From contig CM044857.1 in assembly GCA_024500155.1 (NCBI GenBank), positions 6,512,501 to 6,576,500 on the forward strand: a stretch of DNA of 64,000 nucleotides, given 5' to 3'. A program made the translations under genes and the position numbers. Position 1 is the stretch's first letter, and every line of letters begins with the position of its first letter. The notes under the pieces are model-generated. The model had not been told where the DNA came from. It ran no database searches and was given only the letters and a program-made list of their open reading frames with translations. Positions 10,370 through 21,540 of the stretch are shown one piece after another. This DNA is from Chenopodium formosanum. Taxonomy: Eukaryota; Streptophyta; Magnoliopsida; Caryophyllales; Amaranthaceae.

Positions 10370-13300
10370 CACTTTGGAACTTTGCGAATTTTAGAGAGAG
10401 ATCAGAGCTTTTTAGAGAGAGAAAGGGATTTCCTTTGAATCTTCAAGAGCTCCGCCGTGTGATTGAGTTTTCCGGGCATATTTTTGAGTTTTCCGGTCAA
10501 CTTTCAGGACTTCTCAAGAACTCTTCGAAAAATCTACACGGACAGAGGTAGGCCGCCTGTTTTCTTGACCTTCACCTTTATTTGTATTATTATTTTTCCT
10601 TTTGTTATTTATTTTTTCAAATCTGGCTCAACACTCGGCTTCGTCCGTTTATCCTCATGAGGCCGGCCGTTCGCCTGGGACTGAGGAGTCTAGAGTGGAC
10701 GGAGACGAGTTGTCTCCTTTATGGAGTGGGTCCATTTCTAGTGCGTACCTACTCACCTCCACCTATTCTTCTCTGTCCCTGCAGTCGGACATGGCAAGGA
10801 CAAGGCAAACGCATGATCTTCATGCGGCCAGAAATCTAGACGGTAGTCTGGCTAATCCTAGGAATCCTTATGACCCAAATAACACGACGTAGAAACCGGG
10901 TCTACTACCCATACGACTGCTTCCACGGGTACTCATTTCTCTGCCGTGGAAGTAACTTCTTCTTTTGAAGAGCGCCAACATGCACAGGGCGTCTCTTCTT
11001 CTACGGGAGTGTCCGGGCCAACCCCGGAACTCAAGTCCTCACAACATGCCAACTCGGCCATGCAAGCGGCCGAGTTGCTATCTCGTGAGAGGCCTCCTTC
11101 CCTTTTTCGGGTGGCCATTGCTGGCTCGTCCGTCTTAGTTCCTGCACTATCCCATCTCTAACATAGCAGGTCGGATAGGCCTAGGACTGGGGTTATCATT
11201 AATGAGCCGTCCGACCTGCAACTTCACAGCAACCCTTCTTCGACAAATCAGGCGGCCGCTGCAAGGGACAAGGGCAAGGGTCCGTTAGTTCCTGAAGAGG
11301 TAGCTATCTCTAGGGGCGGCCACGGCTCCAGAAGTAAGAGCTCGGCCGAGGCTGCTGATTTGGACATAGTTTTGTCTACAGAGTTTGGATCTGCTCCTCA
11401 CCCTGGAGAAAAGGAGGTAGTGGATATGGCCGAAGGCGGGAATGCGGCCGAGGGTGAGGCAACGGCCGAGGAGGTCGTTGCCAATGTAGATACCTTTAAG
11501 GACCCATACGCCTGTACGGTGGGTAGCACGGCCTTAGCCTACTTGAATGAGGGCTTTGACGAGTACAAGGCGTTTCTCGAGCTGGGAGAAGGATTTGAAC
11601 TCAAGGCCCCGAAAAGGTCTCTTTCGGTGGCCGTCTGGGAGGATGAGAGGCCATGCTGCAGATCATTCAGCATCTATCGAGCTGCCTTAGATGTTGGACT
11701 TCGTTTCCCCCTTCACCCCTTCATTCGTACAGTATTAGACGAGTACGATATTGCCCTCTATCAGCTGGTGCCAAAAAGTTGGGTGAACATATTTGGGTAC
11801 TTGGTGACGTGCATCCGTAAGGGCTTCAAGCCGAATTTCCCGGTTTTCTGCGAGATGCACGCAATGATCCGCCTTGAGAAGCACACGGACGGATGGTTCA
11901 TACTTAGCACCACAAAGGATTATATGGTGGTGATGGACCGTGTGTCGAAGTGGCATGATTGGAAGAACCGGTTCTACCGCATTAAAACAAAGGATACAGA
12001 GTTCAATTTGTGGATGAATCGGTTTAATGCCAAGCCGATCCAACTCAGCCGAGGGGATCATAGACCATACAAACCACCCGTCTACCCAGACCAGGCTCAC
12101 CAACTTGAATATTTTAAAGTCAGGAAGGTTAGACGGGATGAAAAGTTGGTGGCCGTGCCCCAGAACTGGATTCCCTTGGCCAGCTGGCTCCGGGACCCAA
12201 TTTTTATGTCCGCGTGTGGCCTGTACACGAACATTCCCCAAGGTGGGACTTTAGCTCTTTCTAGCGTCCGAACTCATTTCGTGTTGGGAATTATTCTAAC
12301 TGTTGGTTAAATTTTGTTTTTGCAGAGGAAGCGTACGCCATGTTGGACGAGGAGCAGAAGGGGGAGGCTGACATGTCCGAGATTGATCTTGCTCGGTACA
12401 AGGCTCGGCAGCGAATGTACGAGCAGACCAAGGAGGTACGAGCTGCCCTATTTTATGTCCTTTGCCGTATTGGTACATCGGGGAGAAGCTTCCTCCCTTT
12501 TTGGCGCGGATAATTTCTTCTATCCGTGCAGCTACTATGGGGGGAGTCACCTTTTTTGCGCGAACTTTTCTTCATGTCCGTGCTACTATGCTTGGAGGGG
12601 TCTCCTTCCCTTTTTTAGCACGGACGCTTACTTGCCTTAATCATTCATGCGCTAACCTCCTCCTTCCTTTGCAGCTGGCCACCCCTACCCCAAGGGCAAA
12701 ACGAAAGGCACCGACCACCTCTTCCAAGGACAAGGAGAAGGCGTCCAAACAAAGGAAGTCGGTCTCTGCTAGGACCCTTTCAGCTTCTGCGGCCAAGACG
12801 ACGCCGTGGGTTGCTTCAAAGCAATCCAAAGGAGACCAACCCCAGCTGGCAACGAGTGGGGACTCCAAGTCCGTGGACCCGCCAACAAGGTCGGTCCACG
12901 ACCTGTCCTTGGGAGAGGACGGGTGCCCTGTTCAAAGGATTGAGAAGTCGGACTGGCAAGCGGCTGCCAGTCACTCGACTGAAGATTTAACCGGCCGTAG
13001 AGGTGAAGAGGAGGACGAATCTCAACCTCCTCCTCCCTTCACCTTCAACTTCCCATCTCCTCCCAGCTTCTCAACTGGTTAGAGAGGAATTCCATACTTG
13101 TGTTTTTCCCCTCTTTTTTTTTTTTGCAATCTTTTTCCTAACTAAACAGCTTTTTGTGATCGTGTACAGATATTGGGGAGGAGATGAATATGAGGCTACC
13201 CGGCCAGTCACTGACTGGTGCGGACAGAAAAGCGATGAGGGAGGCCATGGTTAGGGCCGTCCCATGGCCGTCCCTCAGGAGCAGAGGGACAAGCTCCGGG

Positions 13301-14200
13301 GAATTAACGAGGGATTCCTCGGCCCCATGATAAATTGCAGCGCTGAGGTAACTGTCTGCGTCCACTTGCTATTTTAGCTTCTAAACCTGAATAATTTTTC
13401 TTACTTACGAATCTCCGTCCGTGCGCAAATCTTTCTCAGGCTCACTGCCTTCCTAGAGTGGAAGGAGAAGGAGAATGAACGGTTGAAAGAGGCCTGGGTC
13501 GCTGTCAAAAAGGCCCAGGATAAAGTGACGGGGACGGCCGCCATCCAAAGGGTTCACTTAGAGACCCAAATTAACGCGCTGTTCGACAAGGCGGCGCGGC
13601 AAGGTGAGGATCTGGTGAAGCTGGGGAAGGCTCTTGAAAAGGAGACCTTAGCCAGGGACACCTCTCGGCAGGAGAGGGACGAGGCTATCCTTAACGCCTA
13701 ACAATGGAAGGAGGGCTTTGAGGCGTCCCAAAAGCTGAAGGGTGACCTGGCCCTTGCCCAACGAAACCTGGAGACGGCCCTCCAAGAGGCGGAGGCCCTC
13801 AAGGCGGAGGTGGAGACGCTGAAGAAGAATGTCTCAGACTTGACTGAGGAGCTTAAGGCACCTCGGCCGCCCAGCCCCACCGAGATTGTTCGTATTGAAC
13901 ACAACGCCGAGGAGAGGTTGGAAAGCCACTTCTTCGAGGCGTTCGAGCTGATGGTGGAGGAAGGGGAGGTCGCCTATTATTAGGAGCGCTTCGCTAAGCG
14001 TCTCAACTTCATCTGCCTTAGAGAGGAGGCCAAGAAGGCCGGACAGCCTTCTCCCGAACTAGTCGTTACACCGGCCACTTCGGACGAGGAGGAAGATGAG
14101 GAGGGTGAGGCGGACGAGGCGGAAGGCTAAGAGGGAGAAGAGACATAGCCTGCTGATAATGCATCCATTCTTGCCTCTGAGAAGCCTGCCCAAGACAAAG
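10370..14200 (+). pseudogene. Antisense extra ORF (aORF) of the Tat gypsy element, Transposase_28-like, broken
   Basis: A plus-strand gene, opposite to gag-pol. The main exon (11360-12310) has a conserved block: GLRFPLHPFIRTVLDEYDIA, then LVPKSWVNIFGYLVTCIRKG, which resembles Pfam 'putative gypsy type transposon' (Transposase_28). Later exons have clear splice signals: TTTGCAG at 12325, GGAG|GTACGAG near 12436, TTTGCAG at 12674, GTGTACAG at 13170, GAG|GTAACTG near 13347 and TCTCAG near 13439. Together they encode a Ser/Lys-rich linker and a long coiled coil (13440-13980). In-frame stops at 10890, 11159, 13699 and 13981 and a frame change before 10946 make it a pseudogene. The role of such antisense genes in Tat elements is unknown. 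Confidence 0.75.
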
Positions 14201-14785
14201 ACTAGGCTAAATAGAGCCTAGGTCCTCCTTAGGCCGTCCCTCAATTCAAGCCTTTCAGTCTTTAACTTCTGTTTTTGTTGAACGAATTTTTTTTTTTATT
14301 TGGTGCCTCCTGTTTTGAGCGGCTTTGTAAGATATTTTGCCGCCTTTTGAGCAGTTTTTATTAATGCAAATTTTGCCGCCTTCTGAGCGGTTTTCATTTT
14401 GTCTGTTCTATACTTAGCAAATTTTTGCGCATTTTTACGCTTTTATGATTTCGTACGAACCTGTACGAACCTGGGGGGGTATGCCCTTTATTCGGCATTC
14501 GCCTAATCCATATTCTGAGTGGTTTGATTGACCTGGTAGTTTTTATACCTTAAAGGGTATAATAACTAGCGAGTTAATCAAATCATAGTAATGATTGCCC
14601 TTGGATAGGTGAAACGCCGAATCAACAGCTTATGCGGCCGCTTGATGTGCCTCATGTGAGCCCTTGACAGATTTAGGGTACCTAATGCCTTTATCGTCCG
14701 CCCTGATGGGGGTTTACCTTGTGACTTTCCAGTCATTATTCATATGTATACTTTTATATATATATATATATGTACATATATATTA

Positions 14786-14870
<85 letters not shown>

Positions 14871-14874
14871 GTAC

Positions 14875-14906
<32 letters not shown>

Positions 14907-15265
14907 GTATATATATACATATATATGTATATATATATATATATGTATATATATATTTTGTGGTCCCTTGTGACCATCCTGCTATGTCATAAACAATTTT
15001 GTTCAGCTTTTATAGGCCGTGTTGCTATGTTGCAAGCAACATAGTTATGATTTTCACTCGGCCTTTCAAAAAGCATATGCAAAAGAAATCAGATAACTCA
15101 ATAAGATAACAATGCCTGACTTTTTCATTATTGTGTCAAGATTACATTGTTGGGGCCGTACGGCTCTAATTACATTGCTCGGTCATTAAGACCTAGCTGT
15201 ATATACAGCTTTTTGGCTAAGTACAAAAGACTTTAAACATAATAGTTTTTGAGATTGTCCGTGTT
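14201..15265. other. Spacer of the gypsy element with a long (TA)n tract
   Basis: Between the end of the antisense ORF and the end of pol there is no coding sequence. It holds repeated TTTTGCCGCCTTTTGAGC phrases (14335-14395) and, at about 14756-14957, a (TA)n tract broken by GTATAC, CATATG and TGTACA steps. Reading frames through the tract are low-complexity only. Confidence 0.8.
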
Positions 15266-16459
15266 CTATGTTCGTGGAATTGGACGGCCATCTAGGGCTT
15301 CAAGACGGAAAGTATCATCTCCAACTTCTATGCTGATTCGATACGGCCCTTCCCAGTTTGGGGTTAACTTACTATCCTCATTTTCTCGGCCTACAGCTTC
15401 CATTTTTCTTAGCACCAGGTCTCCCATCTTTAGCGGACGCTTAGACACTTGGCGATTATATGCCCTTGTCATCCTCAAGCGATAGATTTCGTGTCTGAGC
15501 CCCGCATTGCCCCTGGCTTCTGGAAGAAAGTCCAGGGCGGTCTTCATGGCCTTCCAATTGGTTGATTCATCATATAACATCACCCAGAGGGTAGGCTCGT
15601 ACATCTCTATTGGGAGAACGGCCTCAGCACCATAGACCAAAAAGAATGGAGTCTTCCATGTTGAACTTTTTTGCTGTTGTTCGTATGGACCATAACACAT
15701 TAACAAACTCATCGGCCCATAGGCCGCCTGCTTTTTCAAGCTTGCGCTTGATACCATTGGTGACCAACTTGTTGTAGGCCTCTACTTGGCCGTTGGCTTG
15801 TGGTCGGCCGACTAAGGCAAAGAAATGAGTTATGCCCTGGTCTCCCAACCATTCTTTGAGTTGGCGTGTTTCAAACTGGGGCCCATTATCGAACACCATT
15901 GACTGAGGTACTCAATAGCGGGTAATTATGTTCTTCCATATGAAAGCTGACACATCCGTCCACTTAATGCCCCGGAAGGCCTCGGCCTCGACCCACTTCG
16001 TGAAGTAGTCTACTGCTACCAACACATATCGCCTTTGACTAGACGCTGGTGTATACGGACCTAAGATGTCCATGCCCCATTTTGCAAAGGGGAGCGGACT
16101 ACTTATGGCCGACAAACTTTTGGTTGGGCGATGAATTAGGGTTGCAAACCTCTAGCACTTGTCACATTTCTTTACCATTTTCATGGCGTCTGAGTTCAGG
16201 CTCGGCCAGTAGTGTGGGTGACCTTTTCAGCCAAAGCTCGTCCTCCAATGTGGGAACCGCAATGCCCCTGGTGGAGGTCGTCCAGCACATCATGCCCCCT
16301 CTCAGGGGTAATACACTTCAGATAAGGCTTCACAAAAGCTTTCTTAAATAACTCCCCCTTCTTCATCTCGAACCATGCCGCTCTCTTTTTCATCAGCCAG
16401 CTCTCTTTCGGATCGGCCGGTTGCAATCCATCCCTAAGGAAGGAAATGATTCCATCCAT
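15266..16459 (-). pseudogene. Integrase of the gypsy element
   Basis: The minus strand shows, in order, a zinc-binding H2C2 remnant (DLHQGHCGSHIGGRALAEKV), the catalytic core with first Asp in WGMDILGP, second Asp in VFDNGPQF and Glu in GQVEAYNK, and a C-terminal domain ending near 15266. The D,D,E triad is present. A stop after NIITRY (~15912) and frame changes near 15640-15760 and 16170 split it into pieces. It would insert the cDNA into the genome. Confidence 0.85.
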
Positions 16460-16588
16460 CCAAGTTGAGCTTCTATCAATGATCTATACTGGCTCGGCAT
16501 CAATACTCCTCTTTTCCTTTACTTCCCAAAACACTGATCTGGGAGTATCACATGATGCCAAGGATGCTAATTTAGAGAGGGCGTCCGC

Positions 16589-16960
16589 TTAATGATTGGA
16601 CGAACGGGGGACTTGCTGCAGGGTAAAGTGCTCTAAACCCTTGGCTTCTTCTTTTACCATTTGCAAGTATTTCATCATGGTCGGCTCCTTGGCTTCAAAT
16701 TTACCATTAACTTGGTTGACTATAAGCTGGGAATCCGAGCTCACATCAACTTTAGTTGCCCCTGCCGCCTTACACATTCTAAGGCCGGCCAGCAATGCTT
16801 CATACTTGGCCTCATTATTGGAGGCTTGGAACTGAAATCTCATTGCATATTCAAACTTATCTCCCTCTGGAGATTGACAGATAATCCCGGCACCGCACCC
16901 GGCCGCCGTTGCACTACCATCTACATATACTCTCTAGATCTGGTCTCCAGCCGGTTGTAA
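16589..16960 (-). pseudogene. Second (archaeal-type) RNase H domain of the gypsy element
   Basis: The minus strand reads VYVDGSAT near the start, then FQFQASNNEAKYEALLAGLR, VSSDSQLIVNQVNG and LQQVPRSSNH. This is the RNase H fold with DGS, NNEAEYEAL-like, SDSQLIV and final RSxNxxAD-like motifs. A second RNase H beside the usual one is diagnostic of the Tat lineage. Stops near 16940 and 16589 interrupt it. Confidence 0.8.
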
Positions 16961-16971
16961 GTCTGCCCGTG

Positions 16972-17562
16972 TCATCTCAGCCAAAAAATCAGCAAAGCCT
17001 GGCCCTTTATAGCTTTCCTGGGCTCAAACATGATGTCAAAGCCTCTCAGCTCTAAAACCCATTTAAGCATGCAGCCACTAGCTTCTAAAGTTGCAAACAG
17101 CTTCTTGAGTGGTTGATCTGTGTAGACCACAATTGAATGTGCCAGGAAGTACGGCCGCAACTTCTTTGATGCCATGTACAATGCTAGACCAAACTTTTCA
17201 ACAGGGGGATACCTAAGCTCGGCGTTGTGTAGCACATGACTGATAAAATAGACTGGGATCTGGTGGTCGTCCCTTTCAGCAAGCAGGATGACACTTAAAG
17301 AGTGTTCTGAGATGGCGAGATAAATGTACAACTTCTCATTCTTGAGTGGACTGACGAGCCGAGGCAATGTGTGCAGATGACTCTTTAACTGTACAAATGC
17401 TTCCTCAGCTTCTTCCGTCCACTCAAACATGGCTTTCTTTTTTATAGTTTGAAAAAAGTATCGGCATTTTTCCCCTGATCTTGACAGAAATCGACCGAGT
17501 GCTGCTAAACAGCCGGTCAATCTTTGCACCTCTTTAATTGTTCTTGGGGACTTCATGTCCAA
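16972..17562 (-). pseudogene. RT thumb and first RNase H of the gypsy element
   Basis: The minus strand reads RTIKEVQRLTGCLAALGRFL (connection after RT), then LYIYLAISEHSLSVILLAER, AELRYPPVEKFGLALYMASK and YTDQPLKKLF, the usual gypsy RNase H signature. The frame ends early near 16975: a base missing in the region for GQAL shifts the frame. It normally removes RNA from the RNA/DNA hybrid. Confidence 0.85.
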
Positions 17563-17589
17563 GACGGCTTGAATTTTTTCAAGGTTAGC

Positions 17590-18469
17590 CTCGATTCCAC
17601 GTTAATCAATAAAAAAATCCGAGAAATTTACCAGACTCAACGCCAAAGACACATTTCTTCGGGTTTAACATCATCTTATACCGCCTGAGTTCGGTAAATG
17701 TTTCTTGAAGATCATTTAAATGGTCAGTCGGCTCCTTTGACTTGACAATCATGTCATCAATGTACGCCTCCATATTCCGGCCGAGTTGATCTCTAAAGAC
17801 TGTATTGACCAGCCGCTAAAATGTAGCAGGGGCATTCTTGAGGCCGAATGACATAACTCTGTAACAGTACAACCCCTGCTCGGTCACAAATGCAGTCTTC
17901 TCTTGATCTTCTTCCCATAGGGGAATTTGATGGAATCCGAAGTATGCGTCCATGAAGCTCATTAGGGCATGCCCGACCGTAGAATCAACTAGGCGGTCGA
18001 TTTCAGGCAAGGGAAAGCTATCCGTATGGCATGCCTTCTTCAAATCTGTATATTCCACGCACATCCTCCAAGTCCCATTTGGCTTTTTCACAAGAACTAC
18101 GTTAGCTACCCAATCTGGGTGGTAGCATTGCCGAATGAAACCAGCGTCCAACAGCTTTTTCACTTCAGCTGCGGCCGCCTGATTCCTCTCTTCTCCATGA
18201 TTTCTTTTCTTCTGGCGGACAGGTTTAATGACTGGGTTCACAGCCAACTTGTGCACGGCCAGGTTAGGGCTTATGCCTGGCATTTCACTAACTTCGAATG
18301 CAAACACATCTTTAAACTCTCTCAACAGCTGAACTACCTCATCTCCAAGCAGACCCATAGCTATAGTGCCTACACTGACCGTCCGACCTGGTTGATTGGG
18401 GTCGAGCACTACATCTTTGTGATCGCCGGCCGGTTGGGGTCTCAGCTCTTCAGGCCGGCCGACGGTCAT
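17590..18469 (-). pseudogene. Reverse transcriptase of the gypsy element
   Basis: The minus strand has WVANVVLVKKPNGTWRMCVE, then LPEIDRLVDSTVGHALMSFM with DAYFGFHQIPL (first catalytic Asp region), VMSFGLKNAPATF, and, past a stop at 17814-17816, YIDDMIVKSK (the YxDD box). A second stop lies after GFFID at about 17602. Both stops look like single-base changes of CAG or CAA codons. The fingers and palm motifs are otherwise well kept. Confidence 0.9.
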
Positions 18470-18658
18470 TAACTGTTATGCCTGGTCAGCCATGGCCTGC
18501 TTTCGCTTTTGGCCGACCTGGTATGCTTGGAGTGGGGGTTCTTCCCCTTTTGACTCGGACGGTGTTCCATGTCCACGAATCGTTGGCTTAACAACTAGCT
18601 GATTACATTCTTTTGCCATCTTCTAACTTCTTTGAATCGAACCAATTTTCCCGTCCGA

Positions 18659-19369
18659 TCACTTAAACTTTAACAGCATCAAATGGCGGACGATCAAAGC
18701 CTTTGAAGCATTTAGGGTGGGATGGCCGAGTATGACATTATAGCCAGTCAATTCTTTCACCACTAAGAATCGGACGACCATATCCCTTCCTTCCCTTTTC
18801 TGCCCAAATCGGACTGGCAAATCTATCTGTCCGACTGGGTGAAAGATGCTTCCTCCAAACCCCGCCAAGGGATGAGTAATGTCTTTCAAAGCATCTTCTG
18901 GGAACTTTAAATTCTTCAGGGCGACCAGGCTGATAATATCGGACGAGCTTCCCGTATTTATCAGTATTCGGTCCACTTTCAAGTTGGCTATCTTCATGAT
19001 GAACACCATAGGATCGTTGTGCAGGGCTTTGACCTCCCCCTGATCGGCCTCACTAACGGTTACTTCGGGGAAGGGTTCTACCTTCACCGCGTCCGCCTGC
19101 ATCACCTTTCTCAAGTTCCAAGTGTTCTGCTTGATTTCCTTCATGGTGGGGCCGCCTAAGGCGAATCCCCCCGATATTACAGCCACAAAGCCTGAATCGG
19201 TACTATTCCCATCATCTTCCTTGTCATTTTTCTTTTTCCTTTCGGACGTATTGTCTATCCGTGTATAAGTGAATTTGGACTTCATCACATAAGAGTTCAG
19301 CATGCCCTTTTCGGCTAGCTTGTCCAACAGTCTCTTCAGATTGATACAATCGTTTGTATCATGCCCCAC
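18659..19369 (-). pseudogene. Aspartic protease region of the gypsy element, active-site Asp changed
   Basis: The minus strand is open over ~236 codons. The retroviral-type protease motif reads ILINTGSSSDII, where DTGSS is expected, so the catalytic Asp is replaced by Asn. The second half keeps YNVILGHPTLN, the usual ILGR-like strand. It would normally cut the Gag-Pol polyprotein; this copy should be inactive. Confidence 0.85.
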
Positions 19370-20972
19370 ATCTTTGTGGTAGTGGCAGTACTTGTTTTTG
19401 TTCCTGTACTAGGCCGAGCCTCTTAACGACTGGGGCTTTTTAAACTCGAACTTATCCTTGATTTCCATCAAGATAGAGTAACAATCCTTGTTGAACTCGT
19501 ACTGGGGCTCGTACGTCTTGACTTTCTTTGATTTTGGTTGTTGGCCGTCAGCCACCCAAACTTCTTTCCTTTTGCTTCCTTCCTTCTTTTACCGGCCGAG
19601 TCTTGCTGAGTAGATTGTTTCTTCTTAGCCCCCTTGGCCGGCGCCTCTGCTTTTATAAGCGAACAAAAGTCGGCTGCTTCAATGTAGGCCTCGGCTTCCC
19701 GCGGAACGCCTGCGTATATCTGAACCTTTTTTCCTTACCAAATCAAACTTAAAACCATTATGCCTTAATCCCCGGAGAAATTCAGAGTAAGCCATTTCAT
19801 CCGGTAGATTATGAATCTGGGCTTTTTCTTGGTTAAATCTTTGGACGTACAAACGTAGGCCCTCATTTTTCCTTGCAAAATTGTTGCCAAATTGAGACTT
19901 ATCTTTCGAGGTGGTATATTGTAAGAGAAATTCCCCACGAACAACAAACTGAGTGTGGTAAAGCAATTGATACACCCGGCCGGAAGCTTGAACCAATCTT
20001 GCGCCACACCCTTCAAAGTGGCCGGGAAGCATTTGCACCAAGTAGAGTCATCTACGCTTTGTAAGTACATCAGGTTTCTGTACGAAGTGATGTGTTCCTC
20101 GGGGTTACCCATACCATCATAGGCGCCCACAAGTACACTCTTTACCTTCGGCGGTTGAGGAGCGCTTAAAATTTCTTGCGAAAACGGAGGCGGCTTATTT
20201 CTAAGAGTCAGCAAACGCATCTGCCAATCAATTGGCTGGGGTTGCATGGACTGTCCGGCCAAATAGGGAGTCTGGCCGAACGTCTGGCCAAATGGCCCAT
20301 ATTGTCCGAAGACCCGAGGACTCGGCTGTAGAGTGCCGTTGAAACCCTGGGGGGACTGATGCTGAAGCGGTTGTATTGGAATGGGGGTTAGAGTACGAAC
20401 AGCCTGACTCCTGCTAGAGATGGCCGAGTTGCTATGTTGGGAAAGAGAGTGGTTAGAAAATTCATCCGGCATTGTGGAAGTGGAGGCCGTGTCTGAGTAA
20501 GCGGCACATTCCCGTTTTTTATGCCGAAGGTAGTCTCTCGCGTCCTTCCAGCGTCGAGACGGTTCTGTCTCCTCTCTTCGAGGTTGTCTGCCCCTCCCCC
20601 CAGCCGACTGGGTTTTCGCCAACAGACTAGCAAATTCGTCCTTGGTACCCTAGGAGACCTTCCATTCGGCCGACGAAATGGGGTGTTCCCAGCATCTGTT
20701 GCTTTGGTTGCTGTGTTCTGAGTTTTCTTTGGAGCTCTTTCTCCCTCTTTTCTGGGCGGCTGCCTAGAGGTAGAAGCTCGGATGCTCTCAAACTCCTTCC
20801 GAAGTTTGTTGAGTGCGGTCTGCAAGGAAGTAGCAGTAACTGGAGGATCATCGGCCTCTTGAAATGAGGCGGTCAAAGGATCACTAGAATGAATTGTAGG
20901 GACTACATCCTCTACATGACCGTCCTCGCCTGAACGAGGGCCGGTATTAGGTGTCTGACCATCTATTGCCAT
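19370..20972 (-). pseudogene. Gag of the gypsy element
   Basis: The start MAIDGQTPN at 20972 follows the primer-binding site by ~15 bp. The frame changes near 20640 (into a frame with RRWKDARDYLRHKKRECAAY) and again near 19925. The core reads LKGVAQDWFKLPAG and later GLRLYVQRFNQEKAQIHNLP, the retrotransposon Gag pattern. A zinc-knuckle-like YCHYHKDVGHDTNDC sits around 19330-19390. At least two frameshifts and a stop near 19405 break it. Confidence 0.85.
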
Positions 20973-20984
20973 AACGGACGAGTA

Positions 20985-21002
20985 TTCCCACAAACGGCGC
21001 CA
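20985..21002 (-). other. Primer-binding site of the gypsy element
   Basis: Two bases inside the 5' LTR end the minus strand reads TGGCGCCGTTTGTGGGAA. TGGCGCCG is the usual start of primer sites complementary to tRNA-Asp in plant gypsy elements. The tRNA identity is from memory. Confidence 0.65.
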
Positions 21003-21004
21003 AA

Positions 21005-21535
21005 TGTTTCGGGTGTTTTTTGGATCTCCTCGGATACTGGTCGCGCTCTTCAGGCAATGAGACTCGGACACCTGCAAAATGAACGAATATTCCTTTACCG
21101 GAATATTCGCCTCCGACGATCAAGTTAGAGATCTGAAACGGAAAGGCTAGAGAGAGAAAGTAAAGAGAAGTTGGAGTTATTTTATGCTCTTTTTATGTAA
21201 TGTCGTAATCCACCCCTCCCTTCATAAATGATTGGGGTATTTATAGGGGTGGGAGTTTGTGCCCCTTTAGGGTTTGTAACCTAAAATTCCGTGACATGAT
21301 TGGCTGCGCAATCAAGAGGTGCCATGCATAATACGGGAGCGCCGTTTTACGACTTTCAAGAATATTTCTCGGGATTTGGGCTATGATGCAATAAGGCCTT
21401 TTTATGATGATTTCAGGTGCTCTTTTGAGCCTTGGACACGCGTCATCTTCCCATAGGGACACGTGTCGACCTTTAACTTGGTAACATGTTGCTACGGGAT
21501 TGGACCACGTATATGGGGTATTTTTACCCTAAACA
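21005..21535 (-). repeat. 5' LTR of the gypsy element
   Basis: 531 bp, TG...CA on the minus strand, with TATAAATA at the place matching the left LTR and the 23-bp-spaced CACG boxes from 21435. Confidence 0.9.
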
Positions 21536-21540
21536 AAAAA

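Larger units (their letters stand above)
9347..21535 (-). mobile_element. Ty3/gypsy LTR retrotransposon, Tat lineage, 12.2 kb, complete but inactive
   Basis: Two 531-bp LTRs flank an 11.1 kb interior whose gag-pol genes read on the minus strand in the order Gag, protease, reverse transcriptase, RNase H, second RNase H, integrase. The second (archaeal-type) RNase H and an extra antisense ORF between pol and the 3' LTR are marks of the Tat lineage (Retand, Grande and relatives). Flanking 5-mers are AAAAG (9342-9346) and AAAAA (21536-21540), a target-site duplication with one change. The LTRs differ at about 22 of 531 sites (hand count), so the insertion is not recent. Stops and frameshifts occur in nearly every gene. 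It lies inside gene A. Confidence 0.92.

Noticed and set aside
11735..12241. 168-codon minus-strand frame
   Set aside because: Shadow of the antisense-ORF exon at 11360-12310, which has the better domain match.
15266..18469. Possible endogenous pararetrovirus
   Set aside because: An integrase with D,D,E, LTRs and a tRNA primer site identify an LTR retrotransposon; no movement or coat protein features were seen.
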